Assembly: GCF_016907475.1 (NCBI RefSeq)
Contig: NZ_JAFBCA010000001.1
Location: 3,472,001-3,536,000 of the forward strand
From: Nocardioides cavernae
Lineage (GTDB): Bacteria > Actinomycetota > Actinomycetes > Propionibacteriales > Nocardioidaceae
Length of the DNA stretch: 64,000 nucleotides
Direction: 5' to 3'
In this document: in pieces, positions 32,655-42,700 of the stretch
How the letters are laid out: each line of letters opens with the position of its first letter
Position numbering within the stretch: the first letter of the stretch is position 1
Program-made: the position numbers and the translations under genes
Notes under the pieces: generated by a model
Database searches by the model: none
What the model saw: the letters and a program-made list of their open reading frames with translations, nothing else
What the model was told of the DNA's origin: nothing

Positions 32655-35600
32655 TCAGCGGCGGATGGTGAACCCCCACTCCTCGACCGTGCGGTTGCCG
32701 AGTGCGTCCTCGGCGACGAGACGCACGGTGTAGCGGCCCGGTGCGAGGGCCTGCTTCGGCGTCCACGTCATCCGGTCCTTGCGGGCGTCGTAGCGCACGC
32801 CTCGGACCCGCTCGCCACCGACGAAGAGCTTCAGGTCGCCGGAACGCACCGCCGAGAGCCGGTCAGCGACGATCGCGCCGACCGTCGGCGTGCGGTCGCG
32901 GGTGCTGCCCTTCGGCGTGACCTTGCGGACCCGCGGCCCGGTGCGGTCGACCGTCCAGGTGGCCGTGGCCGGGGTGGCGTCGGCACCGCCGGTGCTCACC
33001 GCTCGGACCCGCACCTCGTGCTGGCCGTCGGCCAGGCCGCGGTAGGTCTGCGGCGAGCTGCACGTCTGCCACGCGGCCCCGTCGAGCGAGCACTGGAACG
33101 TCGCTCCCGCCGCACCCGGGCCAGTGGCGGCGAACCTGATGGTCGCCGTCTTCGCCCGCGTGCCGTCACGCGGCGCACCGGTGATCGTGGTGTCGGGGAC
33201 CGGCTCGTCCGCCTTCTTGGTGGTCGTGACGGTCACCGTGCCGGTGTCCGTGTCGGTCTCGTCGGTCACGACGTAGTCGAACGTGTCGGTCCCGGTGTGC
33301 CCGGCGTCCGGGGTGTAGGTCACCGTCCCGTTCGCGGCCACCACTGCGGTGCCGTGCGCCGGCTTGGTCACCGACGCCACGGAGAGCTCGTCCTGGTCGG
33401 CGTCGGTGTCGTTGGCCAGCACGTCGATGTCGACCGCCGTGCCCTGCGTCGTCGTCGCCGTGTCGTCGGTCGCCTCCGGGGCGGCGTTGACCGGGTCGAC
33501 CGGGTCCTCGCCGTCGACCAGGAAGGTGTCGAAGGAGACCTCGTCACCCTCCTGCAGCACGCCGGCGGCGAAGATGCCGAAGCGCGGCCCGGTCATCGCG
33601 TTCTCGACCGCTCGCGGCAGGTCCACCCAGGTCGCGCCGCCGTCGAAGGACGCCTCGCCCTCGTAGGTCGTGCCCGCCTTCGTGAGGCGGAGCCTCATGT
33701 CGGTCAGGTCGGTCCCGGCCGGGATCGGGAGCTCCGGCTGCGGGTTGGCCCCGACGATCACGTTGTTCACCTCGGAGCGCAGCTCGACCCGGTTGGGGGC
33801 CGACCTGCCGTCGTCGGAGATCACCACGATCTTCACGTAGTTGGCGTCGTCGCCGTAGGCCATCAGGCCGGCCTGGCTGTAGCCGCCGTCGAGCTTGGTC
33901 ACGTCGGCGTGGGTCTCGATCACCCAGTCCTCGCCGGCGTGGTCGGCCGACTGCATGACGAGGTTCGACTTGCCCGTGCCGCCCTGGTAGATCTCGCCCG
34001 GTGTCGTGGTGAGGACCAGACGCCCGTCCGCGACCCGACGCTTGGTCGCGTCGTCGGCCACGATCGCGTTCCACCGGCAGGTGTCGAGGCTGCTGCCCTC
34101 GAACGTGTCGTCCGGCGTCTCGAGCTCGCAGGCCTCGGTGACCGTCACCGTCACGGTGCCGGTGTCACTGCCGCCGTTGCCGTCCGCCACCGTGTAGTCG
34201 AAGGTGTCGGTGCCGACGAACCCGGCGTCGGGCGTGTAGCGCACCGTGCCGTTGGCGTTGATCGTCGCCGTTCCGTCGCCGGGCGTGGTCACCGACTCGA
34301 CGGTGAGGGTGTCACCGTCGGGGTCGGTGTCGCCGGCAAGGACGTTGATGTTGACCCCGCGGCCCGCCGAGGTGGCGGCGGTGTCGTCGTCGGCGACGGG
34401 GGGACGGTTCTCGGCTGCTGCCGGCGTCAGCTTGAAGTAGTCGAACGACGCGGTCCGGCCCGGCTGCTGCACGCCGAGGGCGTACAGGCCGAGGTCCAGG
34501 TCGGCCGTCGGGTGCGCGACCGTTCCCACGGGCTGCCACTCACCGCCGTCGACCGCGACCTCACCGAGGTAGCTCGTCCCCTGCTTCGTCAGCCGCAGGC
34601 GGTAGGACGTCACGTTGGCAGGCAGGTCGACCTGGGGCTGCGGGTCCTGGATGGCCCCTCCCAGCTCGGAACGCAGCTCGACCCGGTTGATGCGGCCCTG
34701 CCCGGTGTCGGAGATGACGTCGAGCTTGACGTAGTTGTCGTCGTCGCCGTAGGCGAGCAGGCCGGCCTGGGCATACCCGTCGGTGAACGTCGTCGACAGC
34801 TTGGTCTCCGCCGTGTAGTCCGTCGGCAGGTTGGCGGCCGACTGCAGCACGAAGTTGGTCGCCCCCGCCGCGTTGGGCGTCTGGTAGATGTCGCCCTCCG
34901 TGGTGGTGATGGTCAGCGCGCCGTCGGCCACCTGGTACTTGGTGGGGTCCTCCCGGACGATGGCGTTCCAGCGGCACTCGTCCAGCCCGTTGCCGGTGAA
35001 CTCGTCACTCGGGTCGGTGGCGCCGCTCGTGCCGTCGGGCTCGAACCGGATCCAGTCGAACGTCGCCGTCGGGCTGGTCGTCGCACCGCCCGACACCGCC
35101 GCCGGGCCGATCTTCGGCGCGGTGAAGGTGCTCATCGGAGCGGGCCGGCCGACCGGGGAGAACGTCTCGCCGTCGGCGGAGTACGACGCCCGCAGGTCGG
35201 TGCCGTCCGAGGTGAGCCGCACGTAGTAGGTCGTCGGGAAGTCGGCGGGGACCCCACCGAGCTTGTCCGCGCCCTCGTTGCGCGGGTTGCCCTGCGCCTC
35301 GTAGATGAACTCGACGTCGCGGTTGCCACCGGCCGAGATGAGGTGGACCGAGGCCCAGTTCTCGTCGTCGGAGTAGAGACGGAGGCCGGCCTGGTGGTAG
35401 TTCTCGGCCACCTCGGCGGTGACCTTGGCGGTCACCTCGAACGCACCCTCGGGCGCCTCCTGCACGATGATGTCCTCGGCGTTGCCGCCGATCCCGTAGA
35501 GGCTTCCGCTGTTGATCGGCAGCTGCAGGCCGCCGTTCTCCACGCGCCAGTCACCGCTGTCGCGGGTGACGTCCCACTTGCCGTCGAGCGACGTGCCGTC

Positions 35601-38600
35601 GAACTCGTCGGACTGCTGGACGCCGCAGGCGTTGAGGACCCGGATCGGGACGGTCGAGGAACCGGAGGCTCCCGACGGGTCGGTCGCGGTCAGGCGTGCG
35701 GTGTAGGTGCCCGGATCGGTGTAGGTGTACTCCGCGTCGAGGGTGGTGGCGGTGTCGCCTTCACCCGGGGCGCCGAAGTCCCACTTGTAGGTCAGCTCGT
35801 CGCCGTCGTAGTCCGACGCCGTGCCGGTGAAGTCGACGGTCAGCGGACCGGTGCCCTGCGTGGGCGTGCCCTGCGCGCCGACCTGCGGCCTGGAGTTGAC
35901 CGAGACGCCCTTGCCGGCGGCGTCGAAGAAGTTGACGTTGAACAAGCCGGTCGCTGCGGGGTTGGCGTTGGTGAACACCAGGAAGAGCTCGTGCGAGCCC
36001 TGCTGCGCCGACTCGGCGATGTCCATGTCGACGAACTGCCACTGCTGCCAGCCACCGGTCACGGGGACTGCGACGGAGCCGGCGAGCGGACCGGTCGGGC
36101 TGTCGAGGCGGGCCTCGATGGTGCCGCCCACGCCGCCCGAGGCCACGCGGAAGCGCAGCCGCGGCACGCCGGACAGGCTGACGGGCGCGTAGGACACGTG
36201 GTCACCGGCGTCGATGTTGGACAGGTTGCGGGATCCGCCGAGCGGGTCCGTCGTCGCCTCGGTGAGGACGCCCTGCTGGGTGGTGAAGTGCTCGGCCTGC
36301 TTGCGCTTGGGCTGCAGGACGACCTCGTCCTCACCGGTCAGCGTCCGGACGCCGTTCGCGCCCTCGTCGGTGTAGCTGGCGTTGATCACCCCGAAGAGGT
36401 TGGCCGAGGCGTCGTGGCCCCCGTCAGCCACGGTCGGCAGGACGACGTCGCAGCCGGTGCGAGAGCTGAGCGGGTGGCCGTGCGAGTCGTGGCCGAGGAC
36501 GTAGTCGATCTCCACCTTGGAGCAGTCGATCGCGCCGTCCTCGGGGTCGGTCACGTTGACCTTGACCCGGACGGAGTCGCCGAACTCGAAGAACGCGCCG
36601 TTGGGAGGCAGCTCGATCTCGACGACCGGACGGGTGTTGCCGACCGTGACCACCGCGGTGGCCACACCGGTGCGGCCGGTGGTGTCGGTGACGGTCAGGC
36701 GGGCGTCGTACACCCCGTTGGCCGTGTAGACGAACGTCGGGTTGGGCTCGGTCGAGTCGACGGAGCCATCGTTCTGGAAGTCCCAGGCGTAGCTGACGAT
36801 CGAGTCACCCGCGTCGGGGTCCCGGGAGCCCTCGCTGGAGAACTTCACCGACAGCGGTGCCACACCCGTGTCGGGCGTCGCGGTGGCCGACGCCGACGGC
36901 GAGCGGGCGCCCTCGTTGATCGCGTTGATCTTGTAGACGGCGGAGTTCTCGTTGCCGGTGAAGTAGCCGCCGTTGCCGTAGTCGAGGACGTAGAGGGAGC
37001 CGTCGGGACCGAACTCCATGTCCATCGCTGCGTAGAGCGTCATGGAGTCGAAGAACGGGTCGATGCCGGCCACGTCGCCCTCGGCGTCCATCCCGATGTC
37101 GCGGATCCAGCCGCGCGTCCACTCACCGGCGAAGAAGTGGTCGTCGAAGTACGCGGGGAACTTCACGTCCGACTCGAGGTCGGGGTCGTAGTTGTAGACC
37201 GGTCCGGCCATCGGGCCCTCGCCGCCGCCGCCGAACTCGTTGGTGGTGACGCCGTTGTAGGTGACGTTGCCGCCGTCGTACTTGATCCAGGCCGCCTGGG
37301 CCGCCGGCAGGTTGGTGAGGCCCGTGTTGTGCGGGCTGTTGTTGACCGGGGCCGTGCAGTCGAACTTCGGGCCGGTCGTGTTGGTCGCGAAGTCCCACTC
37401 GTTGTAGGTCTCGGCCGGGGTGTTGGAGCCGGTGCAGTAGGGCCAACCGAAGTTGCCGGCCTGGCGGATCTGGTTGAACTCCACGATCCCGCCGGGCCCG
37501 CGGTTGGCGTTCGCCCCTCCGGCGTCCGGGCCGTACTCACCGAGGTAGACGTAGCCGGTGCGCTTGTCGACGGTCATCCGGAACGGGTTGCGGAAGCCCA
37601 TCGCGTAGATCTCGGGGCGGGTCTTCCCCTGGGTGTCGGACGCCTCCGGGAAGAGGTTGTCAGCCGGGACCGTGTAGGACGCCGCGGTGGGGTCGGGCGT
37701 GATCCGCAGGACCTTGCCGCGCAGGTCGTTGGTGTTGGCCGAGCTGCGCTGGGCGTCGTACGCCGGGTTGCGCGTGGCCCGCTCGTCGAGGGGCGCGTAG
37801 CCGTCGGAGGCGAACGGGTTCGAGTCGTCGCCGGTCGACAGGTAGAGGTTGCCGTTGGCGTCGAAGTCGATCGCGCCGCCGGCGTGGCAGCAGATGCCGC
37901 GGTCGGCGTCGACGCGCAGGAGCTCCTGCTCGGTCGACGGGTCGAGGTCGTCGTCGACCATCTTCATCCGGGTCAGCAGGTTGTAGCCGTCCCACGCCGC
38001 GAACTCCGCTGCGGTGCCGTCGTTGGGGGCGTCACCGGCCGGGGTGTTGAGCGGTGGGGCGTAGTAGAGGTAGACCCACCCGTCCTCCTCGAAGGTCGGG
38101 CTGACCGTCAGGCTCTGCAGGCCGTCCTCGTCGTGGGAGTAGATCGGGACGTCGTAGAGCAGCGTGGTGTTGCCCTCGAGGTCGGTGAGGAAGATGCGGC
38201 CGTCGCGGGCGTTGTGGAGCACGCGCCCGTCGGGCAGGACCGAGATGCTCATCGGCTCGCCGACCTTGTCGACGCCCTTGGCGAGCGTGACCTGCTCGAA
38301 GGAGGCGTCGGTGGGTGCCGGCGGGGTGCACGCGTCGGGGGCCTCACCGGCGGCGTACTGGATGCCGCCGAGCAGGTGGAGGCGGAAGAGCGGCTCGGAG
38401 AACGACGCCTGGGTGTGGCCGCCGCCGGTGTAGAAGCTGCGGCCGCCGTCGAACTCCTGGTACCAGGCGATCGGGTGGTCGTCGTCGCCGGGGGCGCCGT
38501 CCTGCTCGTCGTACGTCGACTCGTCGAGGGAGGCGATCACGTTGATGTTGCTGTTGGTGCGCGGGCTGTAGTCGGGCCCACCGCCGTTGACCACGGGGTT

Positions 38601-39242
38601 GGTCGGGCTCTGGAAGTTGTACCACTCGTCGGTGCGCTCCCACCGGTCCGGCAGCGCGCAGGAGGACGGCGTGGTGTCGTCCTCGACGTCGATGGTCGCG
38701 GTGGGGGTGCCGGCGGGGTGGCTCTGGAAGTAGGCGCCCACGAGCTGGCCGTACCACGGCCACGTGTACTCGGTGTCGGAGGCGGCGTGGACGCCGACGT
38801 AGCCGCCACCGCCCTTGATGTAGTTCTCGAAGGCGGTCTGCTGCGCCGCGTTGAGCACGTCGCTGGTCGTGGACATCCACACGACGGCCTCGTACTGGGC
38901 GAGGTTGTCGGCAGTGAACTGCTCCGCGTTCTCGGTGGCCGTGACGGAGAAGCCGTACTGCGCTCCGAGGCGCTCCACCGCACGGATGCCCGCGCCGATG
39001 GAGTCGTGGCGGAAACCGGCCGTCTTGCTGAAGACGAGGACGTCGTACGTCGGCGGGGCGAGCGCCGCAGCTGCCGGCGCGGGCGCGGCGCTCGCGGCAG
39101 CCGTCGTGCTCGCGCCGGGAGCGGCTGCCGGCGCGGCTGCCGCGGCGGGGACCGTGGCCATGCCGCCGACGGCGACGGCCGCAGCCGCCACCCCCGCAAC
39201 GACTGTCCTGACGCGTGCCGAGGGTGAACGGAACCTGCTCAT
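32655..39242 (-). CDS. giant secreted ThuA / glucose-sorbosone dehydrogenase multidomain protein
   Basis: A 2,195-residue secreted protein starting at ATG 39242 (AGGACAG upstream) with a signal peptide (MSRFRSPSARVRTVVAGVAA). Approximate order: ThuA-like glutamine-amidotransferase fold (60-275); PQQ-type glucose/sorbosone dehydrogenase beta-propeller (310-770; GEPMSISVLPDGRVLHN, YGPDAGGANANRGPGG); PKD (775-865); CBM6-like carbohydrate module (980-1110); PKD (1120-1200); three DUF1349-like concanavalin modules (~1205, ~1410, ~1705), the last two each followed by a cadherin-like NDTDPDGD-type domain; two C-terminal Ig-like domains. It probably binds and oxidises extracellular carbohydrate. No cell-wall anchor is seen. 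Confidence 0.88.
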   Translation of the reverse strand: MSRFRSPSARVRTVVAGVAAAAVAVGGMATVPAAAAAPAAAPGASTTAAASAAPAPAAAALAPPTYDVLVFSKTAGFRHDSIGAGIRAVERLGAQYGFSVTATENAEQFTADNLAQYEAVVWMSTTSDVLNAAQQTAFENYIKGGGGYVGVHAASDTEYTWPWYGQLVGAYFQSHPAGTPTATIDVEDDTTPSSCALPDRWERTDEWYNFQSPTNPVVNGGGPDYSPRTNSNINVIASLDESTYDEQDGAPGDDDHPIAWYQEFDGGRSFYTGGGHTQASFSEPLFRLHLLGGIQYAAGEAPDACTPPAPTDASFEQVTLAKGVDKVGEPMSISVLPDGRVLHNARDGRIFLTDLEGNTTLLYDVPIYSHDEDGLQSLTVSPTFEEDGWVYLYYAPPLNTPAGDAPNDGTAAEFAAWDGYNLLTRMKMVDDDLDPSTEQELLRVDADRGICCHAGGAIDFDANGNLYLSTGDDSNPFASDGYAPLDERATRNPAYDAQRSSANTNDLRGKVLRITPDPTAASYTVPADNLFPEASDTQGKTRPEIYAMGFRNPFRMTVDKRTGYVYLGEYGPDAGGANANRGPGGIVEFNQIRQAGNFGWPYCTGSNTPAETYNEWDFATNTTGPKFDCTAPVNNSPHNTGLTNLPAAQAAWIKYDGGNVTYNGVTTNEFGGGGEGPMAGPVYNYDPDLESDVKFPAYFDDHFFAGEWTRGWIRDIGMDAEGDVAGIDPFFDSMTLYAAMDMEFGPDGSLYVLDYGNGGYFTGNENSAVYKINAINEGARSPSASATATPDTGVAPLSVKFSSEGSRDPDAGDSIVSYAWDFQNDGSVDSTEPNPTFVYTANGVYDARLTVTDTTGRTGVATAVVTVGNTRPVVEIELPPNGAFFEFGDSVRVKVNVTDPEDGAIDCSKVEIDYVLGHDSHGHPLSSRTGCDVVLPTVADGGHDASANLFGVINASYTDEGANGVRTLTGEDEVVLQPKRKQAEHFTTQQGVLTEATTDPLGGSRNLSNIDAGDHVSYAPVSLSGVPRLRFRVASGGVGGTIEARLDSPTGPLAGSVAVPVTGGWQQWQFVDMDIAESAQQGSHELFLVFTNANPAATGLFNVNFFDAAGKGVSVNSRPQVGAQGTPTQGTGPLTVDFTGTASDYDGDELTYKWDFGAPGEGDTATTLDAEYTYTDPGTYTARLTATDPSGASGSSTVPIRVLNACGVQQSDEFDGTSLDGKWDVTRDSGDWRVENGGLQLPINSGSLYGIGGNAEDIIVQEAPEGAFEVTAKVTAEVAENYHQAGLRLYSDDENWASVHLISAGGNRDVEFIYEAQGNPRNEGADKLGGVPADFPTTYYVRLTSDGTDLRASYSADGETFSPVGRPAPMSTFTAPKIGPAAVSGGATTSPTATFDWIRFEPDGTSGATDPSDEFTGNGLDECRWNAIVREDPTKYQVADGALTITTTEGDIYQTPNAAGATNFVLQSAANLPTDYTAETKLSTTFTDGYAQAGLLAYGDDDNYVKLDVISDTGQGRINRVELRSELGGAIQDPQPQVDLPANVTSYRLRLTKQGTSYLGEVAVDGGEWQPVGTVAHPTADLDLGLYALGVQQPGRTASFDYFKLTPAAAENRPPVADDDTAATSAGRGVNINVLAGDTDPDGDTLTVESVTTPGDGTATINANGTVRYTPDAGFVGTDTFDYTVADGNGGSDTGTVTVTVTEACELETPDDTFEGSSLDTCRWNAIVADDATKRRVADGRLVLTTTPGEIYQGGTGKSNLVMQSADHAGEDWVIETHADVTKLDGGYSQAGLMAYGDDANYVKIVVISDDGRSAPNRVELRSEVNNVIVGANPQPELPIPAGTDLTDMRLRLTKAGTTYEGEASFDGGATWVDLPRAVENAMTGPRFGIFAAGVLQEGDEVSFDTFLVDGEDPVDPVNAAPEATDDTATTTQGTAVDIDVLANDTDADQDELSVASVTKPAHGTAVVAANGTVTYTPDAGHTGTDTFDYVVTDETDTDTGTVTVTTTKKADEPVPDTTITGAPRDGTRAKTATIRFAATGPGAAGATFQCSLDGAAWQTCSSPQTYRGLADGQHEVRVRAVSTGGADATPATATWTVDRTGPRVRKVTPKGSTRDRTPTVGAIVADRLSAVRSGDLKLFVGGERVRGVRYDARKDRMTWTPKQALAPGRYTVRLVAEDALGNRTVEEWGFTIRR

Positions 39243-39501
39243 GCTGTCCTGCCTTCTCGAGACCAAGCGGGGATGGAGCGACCCGTCGACGGAGCGTTGC
39301 GCGCCATGGCGTCGGCCTTCTCCCACGAGCAGGTGGCCGGGGGCCACCGTGATGTTTGTCACAGTAGGGAGCAGGATTCGACGGCGTCAACACACAAGGT
39401 CCGCGACTTTTCTCAATGTCTGCGCAGAAGGGTTCCGGCAGGCTCGCAGAAGCGATCTGGGGGCTCTAGCACCCCGTCGCCGGCTCTGGCACGTTGGGCA
39501 C

Positions 39502-42189
39502 GTGACCGACTCGGTGGCCCCACCCCTCGCCGCGCGGGACTGGATCGCGGAGCCCGCGGACGTGCTGCTCGCCGACGGGACCGTCGCGGTGATCCGGTCG
39601 CTGCGCGAGGACGACCGCGACGCCGTGCTCGGGCTGCACGAGTCGGTGTCCGTGGACACGCTGCGGCTGCGCTTCTTCTCCCCCAGCCGGGAGGCCGGTC
39701 GGCTCTACGTCGACCACCTCTTCGCCCCGGACAACACCGCGTCGGCGGCCCTGGTGGCGCTCGTGCGTGGCCGGGTCGCCGGCCTGGCGACCGCCGAGCT
39801 GCTCTCCCCCGACAGCGCCGAGGTCGCGTTCCTGGTCGCCGACGAGGACCGCGGCCGGGGCCTGGGCAGCCTGCTGCTGGAGCACCTCGCCGCGCTCGGC
39901 CGACGGCACGGGGTCAGCCGCTTCGAGGCGGAGGTCCTCGGCGACAACTACGGCATGCTCCGCGTCTTCCGCGCGGCCGGGTTCGGCGCCACCCGCCGGA
40001 CGGTCGCGGGAGAGGTGGAGGTCGAGCTGCGCACCGATGCCTCCCGCGAGGCGGTCGAGGCGGCCGACCAGCGTGAGTGGCGCGCCGCCGCTCGGTCGCT
40101 CCGGCCGTTGCTGCACCCGGCGAGCGTCGCCGTGGTCGGCGTACGCCGGTCGGCGGGCGGCTTCGGGCACGGCGTGCTCGACGCGATCCGCAGCTCGACC
40201 TATGCCGGCGCCGTGCACGTGGTGCACCCGGCGGCCGACGTCATCGACGGGCTGCCGACCGTCCGCAGCCTGGCCGACCTCGACGGTCCGGTCGACCTCG
40301 TCGTCGTCGCGGTGCCGGCCGACGGGGTCGCCGAGGTGCTGCGCGACGCCGCCGCCAACGGAGCCGGGGCGGCGGTCGTCATCTCGTCGGGCTTCTCGGG
40401 CAACGGGAGCGACGAGCGCCGCCACGAGCTGCTCGCCCTGGCTCGCGCGCACAGCCTCCGCCTGGTCGGGCCCAACTCGCAGGGCGTGCTGGCCAACGGC
40501 GCCGGCCTCAACGCGACCCTCCTCCACGACGTGCCCGAGGTGGGTGGCCTGGCCGTCGCGTCCCAGTCGGGAGGCATGGGGTTCGCGCTGCTCGACCTCG
40601 CCCGTGACGTCGGCCTCGGCGTGCAGGCCTTCGTCTCCCTCGGCGACAAGGTCGACGTGTCGAGCAACGACCTCCTTGCGGCGTGGATGGACGACGAGTC
40701 GGTCGCGGCGGGCGCGCTCTACCTCGAGTCGTTCGGCAACGCGCTCAAGTTCGCCCGCACCGCTCGCCGGTTCGCCGAGCAGAAGCCGCTGCTGGCCGTG
40801 GTGGGCGGCCGCTCGCGCGCGCGGCAGGACCCGTCGGCCTCCTCGACCGTCGGCGTCGGCGTCGACGCGCTGCTCGACCAGTCGGGGGTGATCGCCTGCC
40901 GCACCGGTGCCGAGCTGACCGAGACCGCGCTGCTCCTCGTTCAGCAGCCGCTGCCCGCCGGGCTCCGGGTGTGCATCGTGTCCAACACCGGTGGCGTGGG
41001 CGCCCTCACGACCGACCGGGCCGGCGGCCAGGGCATGGTCGTCGCGCCGACGTCGTACGACCTGAGCGCCGCCCTAGGTGCCGCCGTGCCGGGCGCGGTC
41101 GACGTCCGCAACCCGGTGGACCTCGGAGCCGACGTCACGCCTGCCGAGCTCACCGCAGCGCTCCGCGCCGTGCTCGACGCGCGCGAGGCCGATGCCGTCC
41201 TGGTGATGCTGGTGGCCAACCGGCTGACCGACCGCAACGCGCTCTTCGACGCCGTCGCCCGGGCACGGCCGGCGGGCGCCGACACACCTCTGCTGCTGGT
41301 CACGCCGGGCGCTGCCTTCGACGCCGCCCGCGGGCTCCCCGGCGTCACCGTCTACCGCTCGACCGATGCGGCCATCGGTGCGCTGGGCCGGGCCATGCGG
41401 TACGCCGCGTGGCGGCGTGTGCCGGCCGACCAGCCGGAGGTCGAGCTCGGCACCCGAGGCGTGCACGCCCGCACCTGGGCGCGGTCGCGGCTGGCTGACC
41501 GGCGTGGGGAGCCGGAGTGGTTGGCGCCCTCTGCACAGAGCGAGCTGCTGGCGCCCTACGGCATCCACCTCGTCGGCCGTCTCGCCGGCGGGCCGGACGA
41601 GGCGGAGGCGGCCGCGGCGGAGATCGGCTACCCGGTGGCCGTGAAGGTGGCCGACCCGACGGTGCTGCACAAGTCCGACCGCGGCCTGGTGCGGATCGAC
41701 CTGCGCACCGGCAGCGACGTCGCCGACGCCGTACGACGCTTCGCCGAGGAGCTCGGCCACGACCGGGTCGACGTGCTCGTCCAGCCGCTGGTGCTCGGCC
41801 ACCTCGCGTCCGTCGGCCTGGTCCGCGACCCGCAGCTCGGCCCCCTCGTCCGGGTCGCCGGTGGAGCTGCGGGACCGGTCGGCAGCTGGGCGGACGAGGT
41901 GCTGCTCCTGCCGCCCGTCGGGGCCGCCGACGCAGCCCGGGCGGTACGGGCGCTGCGGCTGTGGCCCCAGCTGGTCGGCGACCACGGCCTCGAGGAGGTC
42001 GACCTCGCCCCGCTGGAGGCGCTCGTGGCGTCCGTGGGTCGGCTGGCCGCGGACGTGCCCCATGTCTCCGACCTCACCCTTGAGCCCGTGGTCGTCAACG
42101 CCCACGGTCTCTTCTGCGTCGACGTAAAGCTCCGCATCGCCGAGCCGCCCGATCTCGACACCGGCGTCCCGCGCCGCCTGCGCTCCTAG
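39502..42189 (+). CDS. GNAT-fused acyl-CoA synthetase (ADP-forming), protein acetyltransferase type
   Basis: An 895-residue protein from GTG 39502. Residues ~20-185 form a GNAT domain (VIRSLREDDRDAVLGLHESV; acetyl-CoA loop EDRGRGLGSLLLEH). Then an NDP-forming acyl-CoA synthetase: CoA-binding domain (~195-320, LLHPASVAVVGVRRS), succinyl-CoA-ligase-like domain (~340-480, GPNSQGVLANG, SQSGGMGFALLD), and C-terminal ATP-grasp (~665-890, VAVKVADPTVLHKSDRGLV). The N-terminal GNAT order matches Pat-type protein lysine acetyltransferases of Streptomyces and relatives rather than a metabolic synthetase. It likely acetylates acyl-CoA synthetases or other proteins in response to acetyl-CoA. Confidence 0.87.
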   Translation: MTDSVAPPLAARDWIAEPADVLLADGTVAVIRSLREDDRDAVLGLHESVSVDTLRLRFFSPSREAGRLYVDHLFAPDNTASAALVALVRGRVAGLATAELLSPDSAEVAFLVADEDRGRGLGSLLLEHLAALGRRHGVSRFEAEVLGDNYGMLRVFRAAGFGATRRTVAGEVEVELRTDASREAVEAADQREWRAAARSLRPLLHPASVAVVGVRRSAGGFGHGVLDAIRSSTYAGAVHVVHPAADVIDGLPTVRSLADLDGPVDLVVVAVPADGVAEVLRDAAANGAGAAVVISSGFSGNGSDERRHELLALARAHSLRLVGPNSQGVLANGAGLNATLLHDVPEVGGLAVASQSGGMGFALLDLARDVGLGVQAFVSLGDKVDVSSNDLLAAWMDDESVAAGALYLESFGNALKFARTARRFAEQKPLLAVVGGRSRARQDPSASSTVGVGVDALLDQSGVIACRTGAELTETALLLVQQPLPAGLRVCIVSNTGGVGALTTDRAGGQGMVVAPTSYDLSAALGAAVPGAVDVRNPVDLGADVTPAELTAALRAVLDAREADAVLVMLVANRLTDRNALFDAVARARPAGADTPLLLVTPGAAFDAARGLPGVTVYRSTDAAIGALGRAMRYAAWRRVPADQPEVELGTRGVHARTWARSRLADRRGEPEWLAPSAQSELLAPYGIHLVGRLAGGPDEAEAAAAEIGYPVAVKVADPTVLHKSDRGLVRIDLRTGSDVADAVRRFAEELGHDRVDVLVQPLVLGHLASVGLVRDPQLGPLVRVAGGAAGPVGSWADEVLLLPPVGAADAARAVRALRLWPQLVGDHGLEEVDLAPLEALVASVGRLAADVPHVSDLTLEPVVVNAHGLFCVDVKLRIAEPPDLDTGVPRRLRS

Positions 42190-42596
42190 TCGTGCGGCGT
42201 GGCCGGCCGCGCCGCGCGGACCAGGCTCTCGCGCACGAGCCGGTGCGCGAGGGGAGGCAGCTCTGTCAGACCGCACCACCCGATGTCGAGGTGTTCGTCG
42301 GGGGCGAGGTTGGCCGGTGTCCCCTGCCACCGGGTCACCAGCCACGCGCTCAGCAGCGCCGGCCCGTCCGCAGGTCCGACGACGACCCGACACAGGTGGG
42401 CCGTCGATTCGGCCGCGATCCGAACGCCGAGCTCCTCGTGCAGCTCGCGGGTCAGTGCCTCCATCTCCGACTCGCCGACCTCGACGACGCCACCGGGCAG
42501 GTCCCACACGTCCGGGTTCGCACGCTTGCTCGGGCTCCGGTGCCCGAGCAGCACCCGACCGTCCCGGACCAGCGCACCGACGACGACTCTCAGCAT
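42186..42596 (-). CDS. Nudix hydrolase
   Basis: A 136-residue Nudix protein. The box spans GGVVEVGESEMEALTRELHEELGV, with the RELHEELGV core holding the metal-binding Glu residues. MLRVVVGALVRDGRVLLGHRS is a standard opening, so ATG 42596 is preferred over more distant starts. It probably sanitises oxidised or damaged nucleotides or hydrolyses another NDP-linked compound; the substrate is not predictable. It converges with the acetyltransferase gene, overlapping its last 4 bases. Confidence 0.88.
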   Translation of the reverse strand: MLRVVVGALVRDGRVLLGHRSPSKRANPDVWDLPGGVVEVGESEMEALTRELHEELGVRIAAESTAHLCRVVVGPADGPALLSAWLVTRWQGTPANLAPDEHLDIGWCGLTELPPLAHRLVRESLVRAARPATPHD

Positions 42597-42700
42597 CCGC
42601 GGATCACACCACGGGCATCCGACAGCGGAGGCGATCGGAGGGTCCCTCGTGACCCGAGCTCGCGCACGAGCGGCTCTCCGGGGCGCGGTACCGTCGTCGT

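Noticed and set aside
32445..39227. A plus-strand 2,260-codon frame opposite the giant secreted protein
   Set aside because: The product is low-complexity, lacks domains and a ribosome site, and the opposite strand encodes a multidomain protein with signal peptide; high GC removes stops.
38851..39501. N-terminal extension of the acetyltransferase frame into the exoenzyme gene
   Set aside because: Sequence before GTG 39502 is antisense to the exoenzyme start and not protein-like; the GNAT domain begins soon after 39502.
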